Positions 1-11,900 of a stretch of 64,000 nucleotides of DNA are shown here, piece by piece. This stretch comes from Limanda limanda (Eukaryota; Chordata; Actinopteri; Pleuronectiformes; Pleuronectidae), in assembly GCF_963576545.1 (NCBI RefSeq), contig NC_083646.1:16841961-16905960 (forward strand). The letters run 5' to 3'. A program made the translations under genes and the position numbers. Each line of letters begins with the position of its first letter. Within the stretch, counting starts at the first letter, position 1. The notes beneath the pieces are model-generated. The model saw only the letters and a list, made by a program, of their open reading frames with translations, was not told the DNA's origin and ran no database searches.

Positions 1-1
1 G

Positions 2-700
2 TTTGTCAGCTGTCAGAGACTAAAGAGTCACCTGAAAGAGTCTCACGCCGGCCTGGACCAGGAGCAGGCCTTCAGCGACTGTATCGATAACAGCTACTTT
101 CTGAAACAGCCCGGGGGAGAGGCGAGGGGGGACGGGGAGAGGGAGGACACGGAAGGAGGGGGACAGGAAAAGCCCAGGACAGAGCAGGATGGTGAAGATG
201 AGAGGATGAGGGAGGAGGGTGGAAGTAATGGTGTCGGAGGGGAGGAGTTGCCTGTCGGTGAAGCAGAGATACTGGAAACTGTCGCAAGGGTAGAGAGGGA
301 GAATGAGGTGGAAGAAGCTATAGCTCAGGGTGAAGGTTTTGAAGATTTGCAGGTCAAAGAAGAAGAAACACAAAAATTGATTTCTATAGAAACTTCAACT
401 CCCACTGACATACAGGACCAAACCACAGCTGGGGAAGCAGCACAGGCCAACTCAGAAGACCCATGCACCCCTGCAGCCGAGAATATTGACAGTCACGAAC
501 ACAACACAAAAACTTGTCCATCACCGGAGAGCAATCACAGCTCTCACATGGAGGAGAGGACTCAAGAAAACACACATGCAGCCAAAAACACAGACACACC
601 TTCTTCATCAGGAAACTCAGAGTTACCTGATTTAAGAGTAAACACACCTTCGTCACCGGTTCCTCCAGCGGCAGAGGATCAAACTCCACATTCAGAGAAG
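2..700 (+). CDS. zfat: zfat exon: finger end plus acidic linker
   Basis: The reading frame is open from position 2 and starts with the end of a C2H2 finger (CQRLKSHLKESH). A long Glu/Gly/Ser/Thr-rich low-complexity linker follows. The donor GTAAAT is at 701 and the exon ends in phase 0. Position 1 belongs to the preceding codon, and the exon's true 5' end is outside the window. Confidence 0.9.
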
Positions 701-3700
701 GTAAATCTTTTATTTGTTTAGGTTTTGTCGGGTGTCTTTGTTTATCTTGCTTATTTCTCTTTTTGAGAAGCAAAAACAGGAGAATATTCATATTTTGCTT
801 GGAGTGACTGAATGATAATCAATTATCAAACAAAGGTGATGGCAGGCAATGATTGTGTTGAAAAAAAGATGCCAAAGTAATTATGTTTACTATTGTCTTC
901 AAGAAATATGAATAACAACAACACACCAATACGACTAAACTCAATGGAAAAAAAATCTGAAAGTTCTCATGGTTCTTCTTGTTTCAGTTATTGATTGTAT
1001 TGTTTGACAGTTTGGGGAAGCTCTTACTATTATTGGTTCAATGTTGTGTTATTTCCACTTGATTAATTTGAATGGTTTTGTTTATCTCTGCTTTGAAGAG
1101 TGCATTCCAGCAGGTGTTTTCATCTCTTCAGAAGACTCACCTCAACATGGATACTTTCCAGCAGCTCAGGAGACTTTACGGAGACTTAGAATGCCAGTAC
1201 TGTGGTGAGATGATGAAATCCCCCTATGTCAACTGGTTTTGTTCTGTTATTTTTAGTTGTTTTTTTCTACATTGTATTGTTTTTGTACTGATACTTTAAT
1301 CCTTTCCCCCTATTTTTCTGCTACACAGGTAAACTGTTCTGGTACAAAGTCCAATATAACATCCATGTGCGCACCCACACCAAGGAGCACCTGCATTACT
1401 GTACAAAGTGTAGCTACTCGTCCATCACTAAAAGCTCTTTAAAGCGGCACCAGATACAGAAGCACAGCGGGTTGCTGCTGCCTTGTTCCAATGCCGGCTG
1501 TAAATACACCACACCTGACAAATACAAACTACAAGCCCATCTGAGGACGCACCAGGAACAGGTAACCAGCCTGAGGAAATCCTCACTATTTGGAGAAGTC
1601 CTTTTTGATAGACTGCCTGTACACCCCTGGCACACTGAGGAGTTCAAGAGCTGTTGCAGTATATGTAGTTTGACCTCTTCACCTTTTGTGCCATGGTTTT
1701 TACCACAACCTGGAAGAATTATCAATCTCTGATTCCATGTTTTTTTATTTAAATTTGTTCGGAGCTGTCATGCAAAATATTTTTTTTGTTTTTGTGAGGG
1801 CTGTAATAACAACATGATGATGTCTTTGTCTTGCTGTGGATTTTTCAGGGGAAGAGTGTGGCCTGTCCCGTCTGCCAGCAAAGCTTTGCAGAGCACAAGC
1901 TAAAAAAGCACATGAAAACATCCCACCCTGGTAAAGAACACACAAATACATCCAGATATTTATTTGCTCCATTTTTAGATAAGCATCTCTAATTAAGCTT
2001 TGTTTCATTATCAAGTTATGTTACAAGGTAATGTTTGTTATGGAGTATGCTCTTTTGGTACTGTTGAATGTTTGTATAACCTGGAATACCATTATTTATG
2101 AGAAAATAATTCAAATTTGTTTTGAATGAAACTTTGTCCAGATTGGCCTAAATACCTTGTCACATGGTCATGTGTGTGTGTGTGTGTGTTGGACAGATGG
2201 GCGGCCTGTGCGGGGAAAAGGATTGATTGCGCAGCGTGCGAAGAAGTGCCCGTACTGTGACTCCTACTTCCTGAGGAAGAGCAGAGAGTTTAAGCAGCAC
2301 ATCTGGGCCCACGAAGGTGAGACATCCCTCTGCCTTTAACACGCACTCACGATGTTACGAGTTTTGTTGCAAGGAAATTAAATGTTAGTCCTCCTTCCCT
2401 CAGTCTCTGCTTAAACACTTGCAGACCTTGATAAAATGTTAACTTTGAAGTTACATCTTTCACGAGGCTGTGGTACCTTTCTTGTCAGGTTGAAAAACCC
2501 CAAACTCTCTCTTTTTAGCATTTGCTGTTCTCCAATATTCTTATCGAGTTGTGTTTTCTGGGCTCCTTTTTAAGTGTGTATTTGCACATGTGTCCATCTG
2601 TGCAGGTCTGAAGCCGTTCCTCTGCAGCTTGTGTGACTACACAGGTCGCAGCAAGAGCAACCTCAAGTCTCATATGAATCGACACAACACTGAGAAACCT
2701 CATCTATGTGATCTGTGCGGTAAAAAGTTCAAATCGAAAGTCACACTGAAATGCCACAGACAGAGCCACACAAAAGAAGGTATGCCATCTCTCCTGTGTC
2801 CCTGGTGATGATGTTTTTTTTTTAATTTCGCAGTTTATTTATATTTCTACTTGCCATTATCTTTTTGATAATTAATCTATTTGATGTTTTATAATGATTA
2901 TGTACTGTACATCACAAGTATTCTGTTGGATTAGCAGAGGTTGAGGATGTGCAAAGCGAGGATAAAAAATAAGAGCAGTACTCTTTGTTTGTTCAGGGAA
3001 GCGGTTTCAATGTTCGGAGTGTGACTTTACCGCGGTCTCTAAACCTTCCCTGCTCAGACATAAGGAGCAACACGCTCAATTTAAGGTTGGAATCCCCCCC
3101 CCCCCCACACACACACACACACAAACATACACCTTATTCTCAGTATGTAGAAATATAAATAGCATTATACTATACTGTATCTCTAATAATGCATGGTAAT
3201 ATATTAGTAGAAAGATATTACCGTCAAACCCCATTCATTTCTGTTTGGGAAATGTAAAATTGATTTCCATAAAGTATGTCATAATTTTAATATAATTATA
3301 CATTTTATGAATATTTATGTATGTCTTTATAATATACAGATGTATGTATTTAACTTTTACATTTCATCTTTCAACAGTTGAGTATCACTTAGTAGATTAT
3401 CAGTGCAATAAGTAGATTTAGTCAACCATTCGCAGCCCATTTCCTCAAGCAAATTTAAACAATACAAGTGGGTCATAAACAATCACTGTTGATGAGATGT
3501 TCAGAAAAATCAACAGATACTAAACAATTCAGGCTCGTCCTCCTCACATTTCCTGTTTTTACTTGTGTGCGTGTTCTTGTCTTTGTAGCCATTCCGTTGT
3601 GCCCACTGCCGCTACTCCTGTAACCTCACTGGTCCTCTGAAGAGACACTACAGCTTGAAACACCCAGATCAGAAATATGAGAATGCCGGAACCGGGCTGC

Positions 3701-4947
3701 CCAGCGCTGATGCTCTGAAACAGCAAGGTCTCACCTCTTTTCTTTCCTGTTTTTAACGATTTACTCCTCCTCAGTGTTTGAAATGTACAGAACCTTGTTT
3801 CCCTGGTTTTAAAACGCGCTTTACAAATATAGTTCACTTACTTACGACCATAAGTTTAAATACTGTTTAAAGTGCAGTTGATGTTATGGTTGGGGCTGTC
3901 AGAAATGGGAATATATTTAATACAAGATGAAAAGAGTTTCTCATTGTTTGTGTTGGTCTGTGTTTAGGTGGAAAGAAGTGTCCGGATTGTGACTTTGTTT
4001 ACGGCACCAAGTGGGAGCTGAATCGCCACATGAAGAACAAACACATCCAGAAAGTGGAAACCTGGGAGGTAAACATGTACATAAACATAAACTTTACACT
4101 GAGAAAAAGAGGCATTGCATTAATTTACTGGTCACTGAATGTCTGATTTAGACATTTTGAAACTACTGCCAACATATGAGAAGAAAGCGATGCTCACTAG
4201 CTACACCATGATATCACAAAGTATATATATAACAGATGTCTTTATTTGTCAAAGCCTGAGTAATAGATAATACAATATCTGCCATATGTACAAATATCCA
4301 GACTGGTGAGACAATCGAGGCCCATTATGTGACTGAAGAGCTGCTGACAGAAGAACCTGTAGCAGTGCTGCACGATAACGGTAACAACAGTGACAGACAT
4401 GTGATAGATACGTTACTGCCTCTGCACAGACCAGAGACCTTTTTTAAAAAAAAAAAAAAGTTTATCTGCACATGCAATTGGGGAAGTGCTGTTCATCGCT
4501 ATTTCTATTTATTTATGTTATTAATGTGCTTTAGTACGTGCATTGTTTAACACACTGACTTTTTTGTTCAGTTGAAATCCAGGAGATCACTGAGTTCAGT
4601 TCAGAGGCTCATGATGCTGTCACCTCCATGGTCGCCATGGCTCCAGGCACTGTTACCGTTGTACAGCAGGTAAACGTCATCATATCACTCACACAGAATA
4701 GTGCGACTGGTTTCAACAAAACTTTGATGCTGAGTTGTGACCAAAGTTGCAGGTGGGTGACGAACAGGAAATTGATAACTGCGGCGAGCAGCTGATGGTG
4801 GTGAACGAAGACGGGGACTTAACCGGTGACCAGGTGATGGTGGTGGAGGATGAACACGGCCTGGAGGCTCTGACCGTCCTCACTCAGGGAGAAAACACTC
4901 ACCACTATATCGTCTATGTTCAGGAACACACTGTAGAAATCAACTAG
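2..4947 (+). CDS. zfat: zfat, 3' part (12 coding exons)
   Basis: Nuclear C2H2 zinc-finger transcription regulator. In mammals it is linked to lymphocyte and blood development and to centromeric transcription; human ZFAT is about 1243 residues. Exons: 2-700, 1099-1204, 1329-1561, 1849-1930, 2197-2316, 2606-2779, 2997-3085, 3589-3727, 3968-4068, 4302-4380, 4572-4669, 4753-4947. Together they give 2115 nt, 704 codons plus stop, and all phases match. The first exon opens inside a zinc finger and runs into a long acidic linker. Ten complete C2H2 fingers follow, then a C-terminal tail. Family hallmarks are GDLECQYCG-KLFWY, EHLHYCTKCSYSSITK, MNRHNTEKPHLCDLCGKKFK, VAMAPGTVTVV and a YIVYVQE terminus. 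The identification rests on recalled similarity to ZFAT and is strong. The 5' exons, including any AT-hook region, lie left of the window. The exon 4302-4380 is the least conserved and was set by phase. Confidence 0.95.
701..1098. other. zfat intron
   Basis: AT-rich intron between the linker exon and the first finger exon. The acceptor is TTTGAAG at the 3' end. I saw nothing else in it. Confidence 0.8.
1099..1204 (+). CDS. zfat: zfat exon: start of finger GDLECQYCG
   Basis: Begins SAFQQVFSSLQKTHLNMD, a conserved helix-like lead-in, and ends in the first Cys pair of a finger. Donor GTGAGA follows a one-base phase that joins to KLFWY in the next exon. Confidence 0.92.
1329..1561 (+). CDS. zfat: zfat exon: three zinc fingers
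   Basis: Completes the KLFWYKVQYNIHVRTH finger. It adds HYCTKCSYSSITKSSLKRH and the C-x4-C-type finger LPCSNAGCKYTTPDKYKLQ. Acceptor CACAG at 1328, donor GTAACC at 1562. Confidence 0.95.
1849..1930 (+). CDS. zfat: zfat exon: one zinc finger
   Basis: Encodes ACPVCQQSFAEHKLKKHMKT and SHP, one C2H2 finger. Acceptor TTTTTCAG, donor GTAAAG. Confidence 0.94.
2170..2189 (+). repeat. (TG)n microsatellite
   Basis: Short TG dinucleotide run in the zfat intron just upstream of the 2197 acceptor. It overlaps the expected pyrimidine tract region. Confidence 0.9.
2197..2316 (+). CDS. zfat: zfat exon: one zinc finger
   Basis: Encodes GLIAQRAKKCPYCDSYFLRK and the matching His pair HIWAH. Phase 1 at both ends. 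Donor GTGAGA at 2317. Confidence 0.95.
2606..2779 (+). CDS. zfat: zfat exon: two zinc fingers
   Basis: Two tandem fingers, FLCSLCDYTGRSKSNLKSH and HLCDLCGKKFKSKVTLKCH, joined by the linker NTEKP. This is the most strongly conserved block seen in the gene. Confidence 0.96.
2997..3085 (+). CDS. zfat: zfat exon: one zinc finger
   Basis: Encodes FQCSECDFTAVSKPSLLRH followed by KEQHAQFK. Donor GTTGGA is slightly weak but in phase. Confidence 0.94.
3086..3588. other. zfat intron with C/CA repeat
   Basis: Begins with a poly-C run passing into a CA tract (about 3094-3122). The rest is AT-rich with no coding signal. Confidence 0.8.
3589..3727 (+). CDS. zfat: zfat exon: one zinc finger
   Basis: Encodes PFRCAHCRYSCNLTGPLKRH and the following KHPDQKYENAGTG linker. 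Acceptor CTTTGTAG, donor GTCTCA. Confidence 0.95.
3968..4068 (+). CDS. zfat: zfat exon: last zinc finger
   Basis: Encodes GGKKCPDCDFVYGTKWELNR and HMKNKH, the final finger. Acceptor TGTTTAG, donor GTAAAC. Confidence 0.95.
4302..4380 (+). CDS. zfat: zfat exon: C-terminal acidic segment
   Basis: Encodes TGETIEAHYVTEELLTEEP and a short tail. Donor GTAACA at 4381 leaves phase 1, which fits the next exon (V-EIQEITEF). Conservation is low; the boundaries are set by splice sites and phase. Confidence 0.75.
4572..4669 (+). CDS. zfat: zfat exon: VAMAPGTVTVV tail
   Basis: Contains SSEAHDAVTSMVAMAPGTVT, the family's characteristic post-finger motif. Acceptor TTGTTCAG, donor GTAAAC. Confidence 0.93.
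4753..4947 (+). CDS. zfat: zfat terminal coding exon
   Basis: Starts VGDEQEIDN and ends with HHYIVYVQEHTVEIN and stop TAG. The acceptor is GTTGCAG, so the upstream TTG at 4747 is intronic and not a start. Confidence 0.93.
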   Translation: MGDEQEIDNCGEQLMVVNEDGDLTGDQVMVVEDEHGLEALTVLTQGENTHHYIVYVQEHTVEIN

Positions 4948-5046
4948 CAATGCTAGAATTTTGACATAAGATTATTGACCTATCCACACTGAGTGGCTCA
5001 CTGATTATAGATCAGTTAACGAATGTAAATGACCTCAAATGTACAA

Positions 5047-5059
5047 AATAAACAATAAA
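5047..5059 (+). terminator. zfat polyadenylation signals
   Basis: Two AATAAA hexamers (5047-5052 and 5054-5059), about 100 nt after the zfat stop codon. This is the expected position for 3'-end processing. Confidence 0.8.
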
Positions 5060-5928
5060 ATCATGATTTAGTAAATGTATGTTCGTCGTCATTAAGAAAC
5101 AGTAAATGCAATGCTTTGTTTTGTGATTAAGTGACACATTATTTACTTTCTATAGTATTTTATAGAGTATATTTAAACATAAACACGTTTTTATAGATTC
5201 TACACTTTGCATTATGATATCAGTGTAGCTCAGAAATAGTAATAACAGGTGTCAAGTACACACATCTGACAGTATTTACTTGTGGCGAATTGTACAGACT
5301 TCCATAAGGTTAAAAATCAGGTCAGCCTCCACCATGGCAAAGACAAACAAGTCACAGCACAGACTGGAGATCAAAATGGTCCTTTAGGAGCATATGGAAC
5401 CATCCACCTTCATGCAGGATATTACCACAATGAAAGTAATACCACAATCTGGTTATGTGAAACAACAATCTAAGTTCTAGAACTATTCATTGCTGAAGAT
5501 TTTTCATCAAATGAGGCTAAAAACTCAGCTGAAATGTTGCCTTTAATTTCCTGGCAGCAGGTGTGATATCAACAAATAAAAATTAAAAAAAACACCCCAA
5601 TGTGGGATTAATGCTGACAGCACACTATAAATATGTAAAAACAGCTGATGGTTTTATAAGACGAGAACAAAGACAGCAGGTAATAATTATGAATGAAATG
5701 AGCTGAGCAGCAAAGATTTCCAAACTACACAAATGGTTTAGCTGCTGTTTTAGTCCCCCTCCATTAGGTGGCGACGGCGCGCTTTTTTTCCCAGCCGCCG
5801 ACAGATTGCACAGAAGAAGAAGAAGAACGGTGGGAAATTTGACAGTGCGCGGAAAGCTGTTGTTCTTACTTCTTCATTATTTGACTCCACGCAGACATTA
5901 ACAGTGAATGAACTCATGTTTACTCGAC
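5060..5928. promoter_or_regulatory. zfat-mtbp intergenic region and mtbp promoter
   Basis: AT-rich up to about 5740, then CpG-containing sequence up to the mtbp start. Near 5770-5840 it has GGCGCGC, CCCAGCCGCCGAC and GGTGGGAAA, whose complement differs by one base from an E2F-type TTTCCCGC site. The TSS was not determined. The promoter call rests on position and composition only. Confidence 0.45.
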
Positions 5929-5995
5929 ATGGACCGGTACGTGCTGCTTGTTTCTTTCTGTCAAACTGACGACGAAGCGGCCGAGGAAAATAAAT
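5929..5995 (+). CDS. mtbp: mtbp exon 1, start codon
   Basis: [10 protein letters not shown], the conserved N terminus. Donor GTGAGT at 5996, phase 1. No in-frame upstream ATG fits the family. Confidence 0.92.
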
Positions 5996-8900
5996 GTGAG
6001 TTTGAATTCCTCCATAACTTCTCTGCTAAGACGAGTTCAGTCCAGTTAGCTAGTTGATTCGCTACAGTAGCGTTTGGATGGATTCATCTACTGAGGTTTA
6101 TCTGAGGGAGGATTTAATATCTGCGTCATATAAGTGAACCTTTCTTCAGATACATCCGTTTAAAGAGGGAGTTGATTCTCCTGTAGTTAGCTTGCGTCTC
6201 AGTGTTACAAGTTGTGAGCTGTGACGTCTATGTGGGATATGTACAGTGTTTTCTTTGCGAGGTAACATTATCTAAATGGTTCCATGTTTTTAAACTTTAA
6301 ATCAGGAGTCCAGCTATGATGAAGCCTGAGAGTTCAGTTGTTGTCTGTCCACAGGTCTGGAGCCAGTGCAGCTGATATATAACAGACTGGTGGATATTTC
6401 CTCTGTGGAGTCGGTGAGAGGGAGCTCTGTGTTTCCAGGTGCAGTAACTCCAAGGCTTCATGTGCATCTGTTTCCCTGCTTCTCATCGAGTCACAGAATC
6501 CTCACTGAACCTCTTTCCTCTGCATATCCCTTTAGCTTGTTCTCTGGATGGCAGCCCAGCAGGTCGCAAGTGGTACTTCGCTGTTCAGGCTTGCCAGGGA
6601 GTCACACAGGTGAGATGCGAAGGAGAAATCCGAGACCATTAGAGAAACGGCCCTCTGAGGACAATACACTGCAACTCAAGAAAACACATTCAGATACACA
6701 CAACATGTGGAAATGGAGAAAACAGCTTAGTCAATTTGACAACACATACCCTGCAAATACAGCCAAATATTGTGTTGGGAGTATTTGGCTGTGTTCTTGG
6801 GATTTGGTTGTGTTGTGAGTATTCAGTTGTGTTGTGAGTATTCAGTTGTGTTGTGAGTATTTGGATGTGTTGAGAGTATTTGGTTGTGTTGTGAGTATTT
6901 GGAAGTATTGAGAGTATTTGGTTGTTTTGTGAGTATTCAGTTGTGTTGTGAATATTTGGTGATGTTGTGATTTGGTAGCATTGTGAGTATTTGGATGTGT
7001 TGTGAGTATTTGGATGTGTTGTGAGTATTTGGTTGTGATGTGAGTATTTGGTTGTGCTGTGAGTATTTGGTTGTGCTGTGAGTATTTGGTGATGTTGTGG
7101 TGATTTAGTTGTATTGTGAATAGTTGGTTGTGTTGTGGTGATTGGTAGTGTTGTGAATGTTTGTACCCCTTTTTCAACTTGCCGCACTTGTGCTGTCAAA
7201 TCGATGAAATGCTTTCTCTATTTGCATGTATTTTTTTAGGATGCAGTGCATTGACCTCTCAGGGCCACAGTCATATTTCCATAAACAGTAGTTTTGTATT
7301 GCTAAGTTTATATATATATTATATATTATATATATTAATATTTCAAGGAGTAGGAGCTGGATATGGATTGAAGTTTTTGTCTCCAGCCTCAGTTGCAGGT
7401 CTTTCATGTGATATCAATCTTTTCACTGCAAAGTCTTTATGAGGCTGAGGTATTAACCTCTCAAATCTATAGTATAATTAAGTCTATGTTCAGCCTAACT
7501 TACTATCTGTTATTCTTCAGCAACACAAGATATTTCTTTGAATTAGCTTCCTCGAAATGTAAAACAGAGAGAAAGTGGGAAATGCTGTTGATCTCTCCAA
7601 CATCTTATCAAGTTTACTGACTGTAACACAAGTATAACTGCAATTGTGGTGTGGTCAGTGTTCACAGTAATCCTGAAATGATTACATAAAAACATAATTG
7701 CAGAAATTCTAGGCCCTGAACAGCTGATCATTTAAAATGTACTTCATTGAAGCTGTTAAGCACAATATAAAAAATTACAAAACAAAAAATGTACTTTCAC
7801 TTGAAACATTCAATCATTGTACTGTACCACATCACATTTGTGTGAGGTAAAGCAATAACTATAATATAGTCACTAAAAATTAAACAAAGTTGTTAAATGC
7901 AGGTCAGCAAAACACATCCTTTTCACTCCAGTTATTCTCTGATATGCAACACAAGAGGCAACTCTGTACAAATTTTTAAGGATTCAAAGATAAGGTAGCA
8001 CTTTATTGATTGCCTGAGGAATATTTAGCACCACAAACAATGAACTTGAGGAAGGTAAGAACAATGTGTATTTATAGTTAAATGAACAAAAATAAAACTT
8101 TGTTGATGGAAAAAGAATAATTCTGTAATTGAAATCAGTCTTAAATGCATCACAACTGTTTTGTAGTTTTGCAGCCCGGACTGGGAAGAGTTGGGAGCAG
8201 GCCATCAGAAAAGTGATGGTGAGGAGGAGAAGCCTACAGCTGTGGAGTCATGTCTCAGTTGTCTGAGTAATGAGGAGGCGCTGGAGCAAAGAGCTGATCA
8301 GCCAGCACTGACAGAGTGAGTGACACATATTCATATTTAGTGTTTTTTATGTATAGAAACAGGTTTACATTTTCTTCTCTGTGGGAGGATTGTGCTAAAT
8401 TAATCTGTGTGAACAACTGTAAAACCGATGTGAATTAATGATTTTGATATTATTTTAAGGTACTAAATTGTAAAGGGTTTTATATCAAGATAAGTCCAGA
8501 TGTAGTATCTTTCCCTATGGAACCTGATCTGAATGGCTTCATTGAACAGGATGTTCGAGGAGGCTGCAGAAGGAATTCATCTACTGTCAGACAAGCTACC
8601 ACCTCCAGGTACAGTTCACTGATCCATAGTAGCTGTGAATATATTTAAAGCTCTGTCCTGTGTGTTGATGTTAATGTTGTTCTATGTAGGTCTCTTTTTC
8701 TTTATAATGTAAATGAACTAACATGAAATGTATTACGATTAATTTTAATGTACATTTCTTTGAGGCAATTCCAAATGGTACTTCTCAGATGAATTTGGAT
8801 ATTTTTAAAGCATGGTTCACCAGTTTTCAATTTTGTATTAACATGGATAGAAATAATCATATAGTTTCCTGATATAGCAACAGAGCAAGAATTTAATTTA

Positions 8901-11900
8901 AGCAATGTCTCAAGTGGGAATTCTCTTTGCCAAATGCTGCGAGTAGTGAAGAATCCAGACCTTCTTCACTGAATCCAAACTCTTCAGCTTTGTGACAAGG
9001 ATCTGGTCCAATTTCAACTAATTAGATTTTGACAATCTGCCTGCCGTAGCCTTGTAGAAAAGGTGGCCTGCTCTACTTTGTACATACAGTGTGCCGTCAC
9101 CGCTGGGAAGATGGGATGCTTCTACTCTGACTTATTCTTAGCAAGTCCACCTCCTGCAGTGATGATTCACTCTTCAAAGAACCCATAATTAACATACCAC
9201 CTCCTCAGGAGTTCAGGAACAGTCACACTTCACCGTTTGCTGGCCGAGGAGCTGGAGTCACTGCTTGCTTTCTACTTTACCTCCACTGGTCATGATATTT
9301 AGAGTCGCAGAGAGGATTGTGTCAGTGGAGTGACCTGTGTAGGTCACTGTCCCCTCATAGAATCCTGTACAGACATTATATAAGAAAAAACTACATTAGA
9401 ATTCTTCTTTAATTTGTTCTGTTTTCCCTTACAGGTAAAGCCCTGTTGGATGTGCTGGTGTTGGGCTCTGCTGATGAATCCCCTCCCATCAAAGACCTGC
9501 TGCCTCTGCTGGGAGCCCTCAAACACATGTCGTGCTGGCATGCTGCTAAGATCAATTTAGTCACACAACACACAACTGGGTAAGAAGAAATAAAATACAC
9601 ATACTTCCCTCTATTTGACCAAAAAGGAAAATACTTTAATTTTAATTTACGCGAGCCTTGTTCATGATAAATGATATAATCGTTGCATAAATATCACACA
9701 AACAGCATGTTTATACTTTAAATACTCAAATACAGTTAATAGTAATGTGAAATGCCCCCAGTTCACCACTAGAGGGAGGTAGATGAGTACATATCTAAAT
9801 ATTCACATGGGTTTACTTATACTTATAGTAATCGATAGTCTGAGCAACATTTCCACAGAAGATCTCATTTTAGTTAATGGGGTTTTATTCCTAACTCCTA
9901 ATCAGAAACAGAAGTTGCTGATCATTGAGTCATCTTTTTTGTCTTTCCCCAGGTGGCAGAAAGCAGCATCCTACCTGAGCGCTGGTCTGGTGGAGCCTGC
10001 CGACCTGGACGTCTGTATCGACCATAATGAACTATGGAGGGGCGGCCTGATGATCAGAGAGAAGAAGGTAATGATCTCTGTTTGTAGAGTGATCATGAAA
10101 AATAATTATTGGGGATAGTTTCTGCATGTTGGTTAGTCTTTACAGTGTGTTCATGCGTCAGTGCTACGATTGAAAAAAGTGTATGTAGGTGACAGCTGTC
10201 AATACTTTCCCTCAATTATTTGAATATACTTATTTAACACTAAATTATGTGCATGTCTTTGTTTCAGAAGTTGTGTTGTACTATTGGTTGTTTGCGTGCA
10301 TCTGTGTGTTGTCGAGAGAGGGAGAGAGGGGAGCCAGGAGGGGCTGAGTGAATCACTGGCTGCTTAAAGCTGTACAATAAATAAAGAAGAAGGAGGGTTT
10401 TTTCACCTCTGTCTGTTTGTTTGTTTGAAAGGAAGAAAGATTACACAAAAGCTGCTGCATGAATTACCATGAAACTTTTGGAAAGGATGTGGTGTGGGTC
10501 AGGGATGAACCCATTGAATATTGGATCCAGTTCAGAGTTCAATCCAGGGTGTTTTAAATCACTTTCTTTAAAATGTGAGATACATTGTTTTTGACATATT
10601 CACTGTTTTCCCAGGGAATAATTTATGGATCTTGATGGAAAAAAATCAGGCATATCAAGGGAACAGATATTTACATATTTGTGCAGCTTGATTTAATTGA
10701 AGGGGCCTATTGGGCTTTGGGAAATGCACAGAATTGTAAAAATACTTTTTGTACATTGCGATTCTTTTGCAGGTCAGAGGCTGTCGGCAAAGTTGGTGGT
10801 CTTTAGTTTGGCCCATGACGGATTTATGAAAATAATGTGGCCACATAAATCACAGACCACCTCTGAATGTGGTGGTGAATGATCAGAGATAAAATACCTC
10901 CAATCTGTAGCTGTCCACGTCTGATCAGATCACTCAGGATGGATTTTAATGCCAGGTCTGAGGATGGCTTGTGTGTCAGGTTGTGTGCTCTGGACTGTAG
11001 AGGGCATGAGAAAACAGCTGTGTCCCTTTGAACTTACCAGCTTGTGTGCCCATGGCTTTTACTATGAACACTGTTCTCGCTGTGCTCAGTGAGAACGACA
11101 GAGAAACCAGCGTTTTCCTCACAAACCTTCTGTGCTGAGGATAATCGTGGTTCCTAGACCTGATTCTTGCTGCCTTTTGTGTCCCCATATCTTTTTCATG
11201 TGAAATTCCTCATTCACTGCACACAATGCCATAGGGTAAATTTCCATGTATCTCCTTTTGGAATTGAGTGATATTTTTTTCTTAAGTCAGCGTGGAGAAT
11301 AAGTCTTTCTCTGCTACTGAATGAATTTAGGGGAATAACTTGAGGTCCCTGGGGGGTCATGGGAAATAGCTCTGCCATGCTGGCATTGCCCTGGTAGAGA
11401 AGGCCCGACTCTGCCGGGCTACTCTCTGACTTGACCTCGCTCCTCGAAGAGTTGGCTGCAATTAATTATTGGTTCAGACAGAGGGATAAGGCAAGTGTTA
11501 GAGAACGCCTCTGGGCAGTTTCTGTCTGTATTTAAAGGACAGTGGTGTTATTGAAAAGGAGATAACAGTGCTGTGCTGTTCTATTTTTCTGTAGGAGTTT
11601 AGAGAGTAAAGTAGAGTCCGACAAATTTATTTGTTGGCCAATAACTCTATGATGTGATTTGAGTGTGTGTATTTTCTTCCTGACTATGTTTGGGTGAGCT
11701 TGCCAAGATAAATTCTCATCAACTCTGTTGAATTGTAATTAACAGCATGTATTTAATTCAAGTTCTATATATTTGTTTTATTTGTATTCTTTTCATCTAT
11801 AATTAATTTATGATGAGTTATGGTTAAACCGTAAACAAAGCAAGACTCAGCTACATTTATTTGTCATAATATTTTGATAACAGCATCTTAGTTATCATTG

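Noticed and set aside
4068..4080. GTAAACATG as a possible miR-30 seed region, since miR-30 genes lie near human ZFAT
   Set aside because: It is the splice donor region of a zfat intron, with no hairpin and no full match.
4329..4550. Continuous frame through the 4381 donor in zfat
   Set aside because: Using the GTAACA donor gives the phase needed for the next conserved exon; read-through enters a poly-A tract.
6413..6420. TCG|GTGAGA as the mtbp exon 2 donor
   Set aside because: It is a stronger-looking donor, but it leaves phase 0, which breaks the frame into exon 3; the GTGCAG at 6439 keeps it.
6690..7199. 169-codon minus-strand frame rich in Asn, Thr, Gln and His
   Set aside because: It is generated by the 19-bp minisatellite; the unit length gives open frames by chance, and there is no start context or family.
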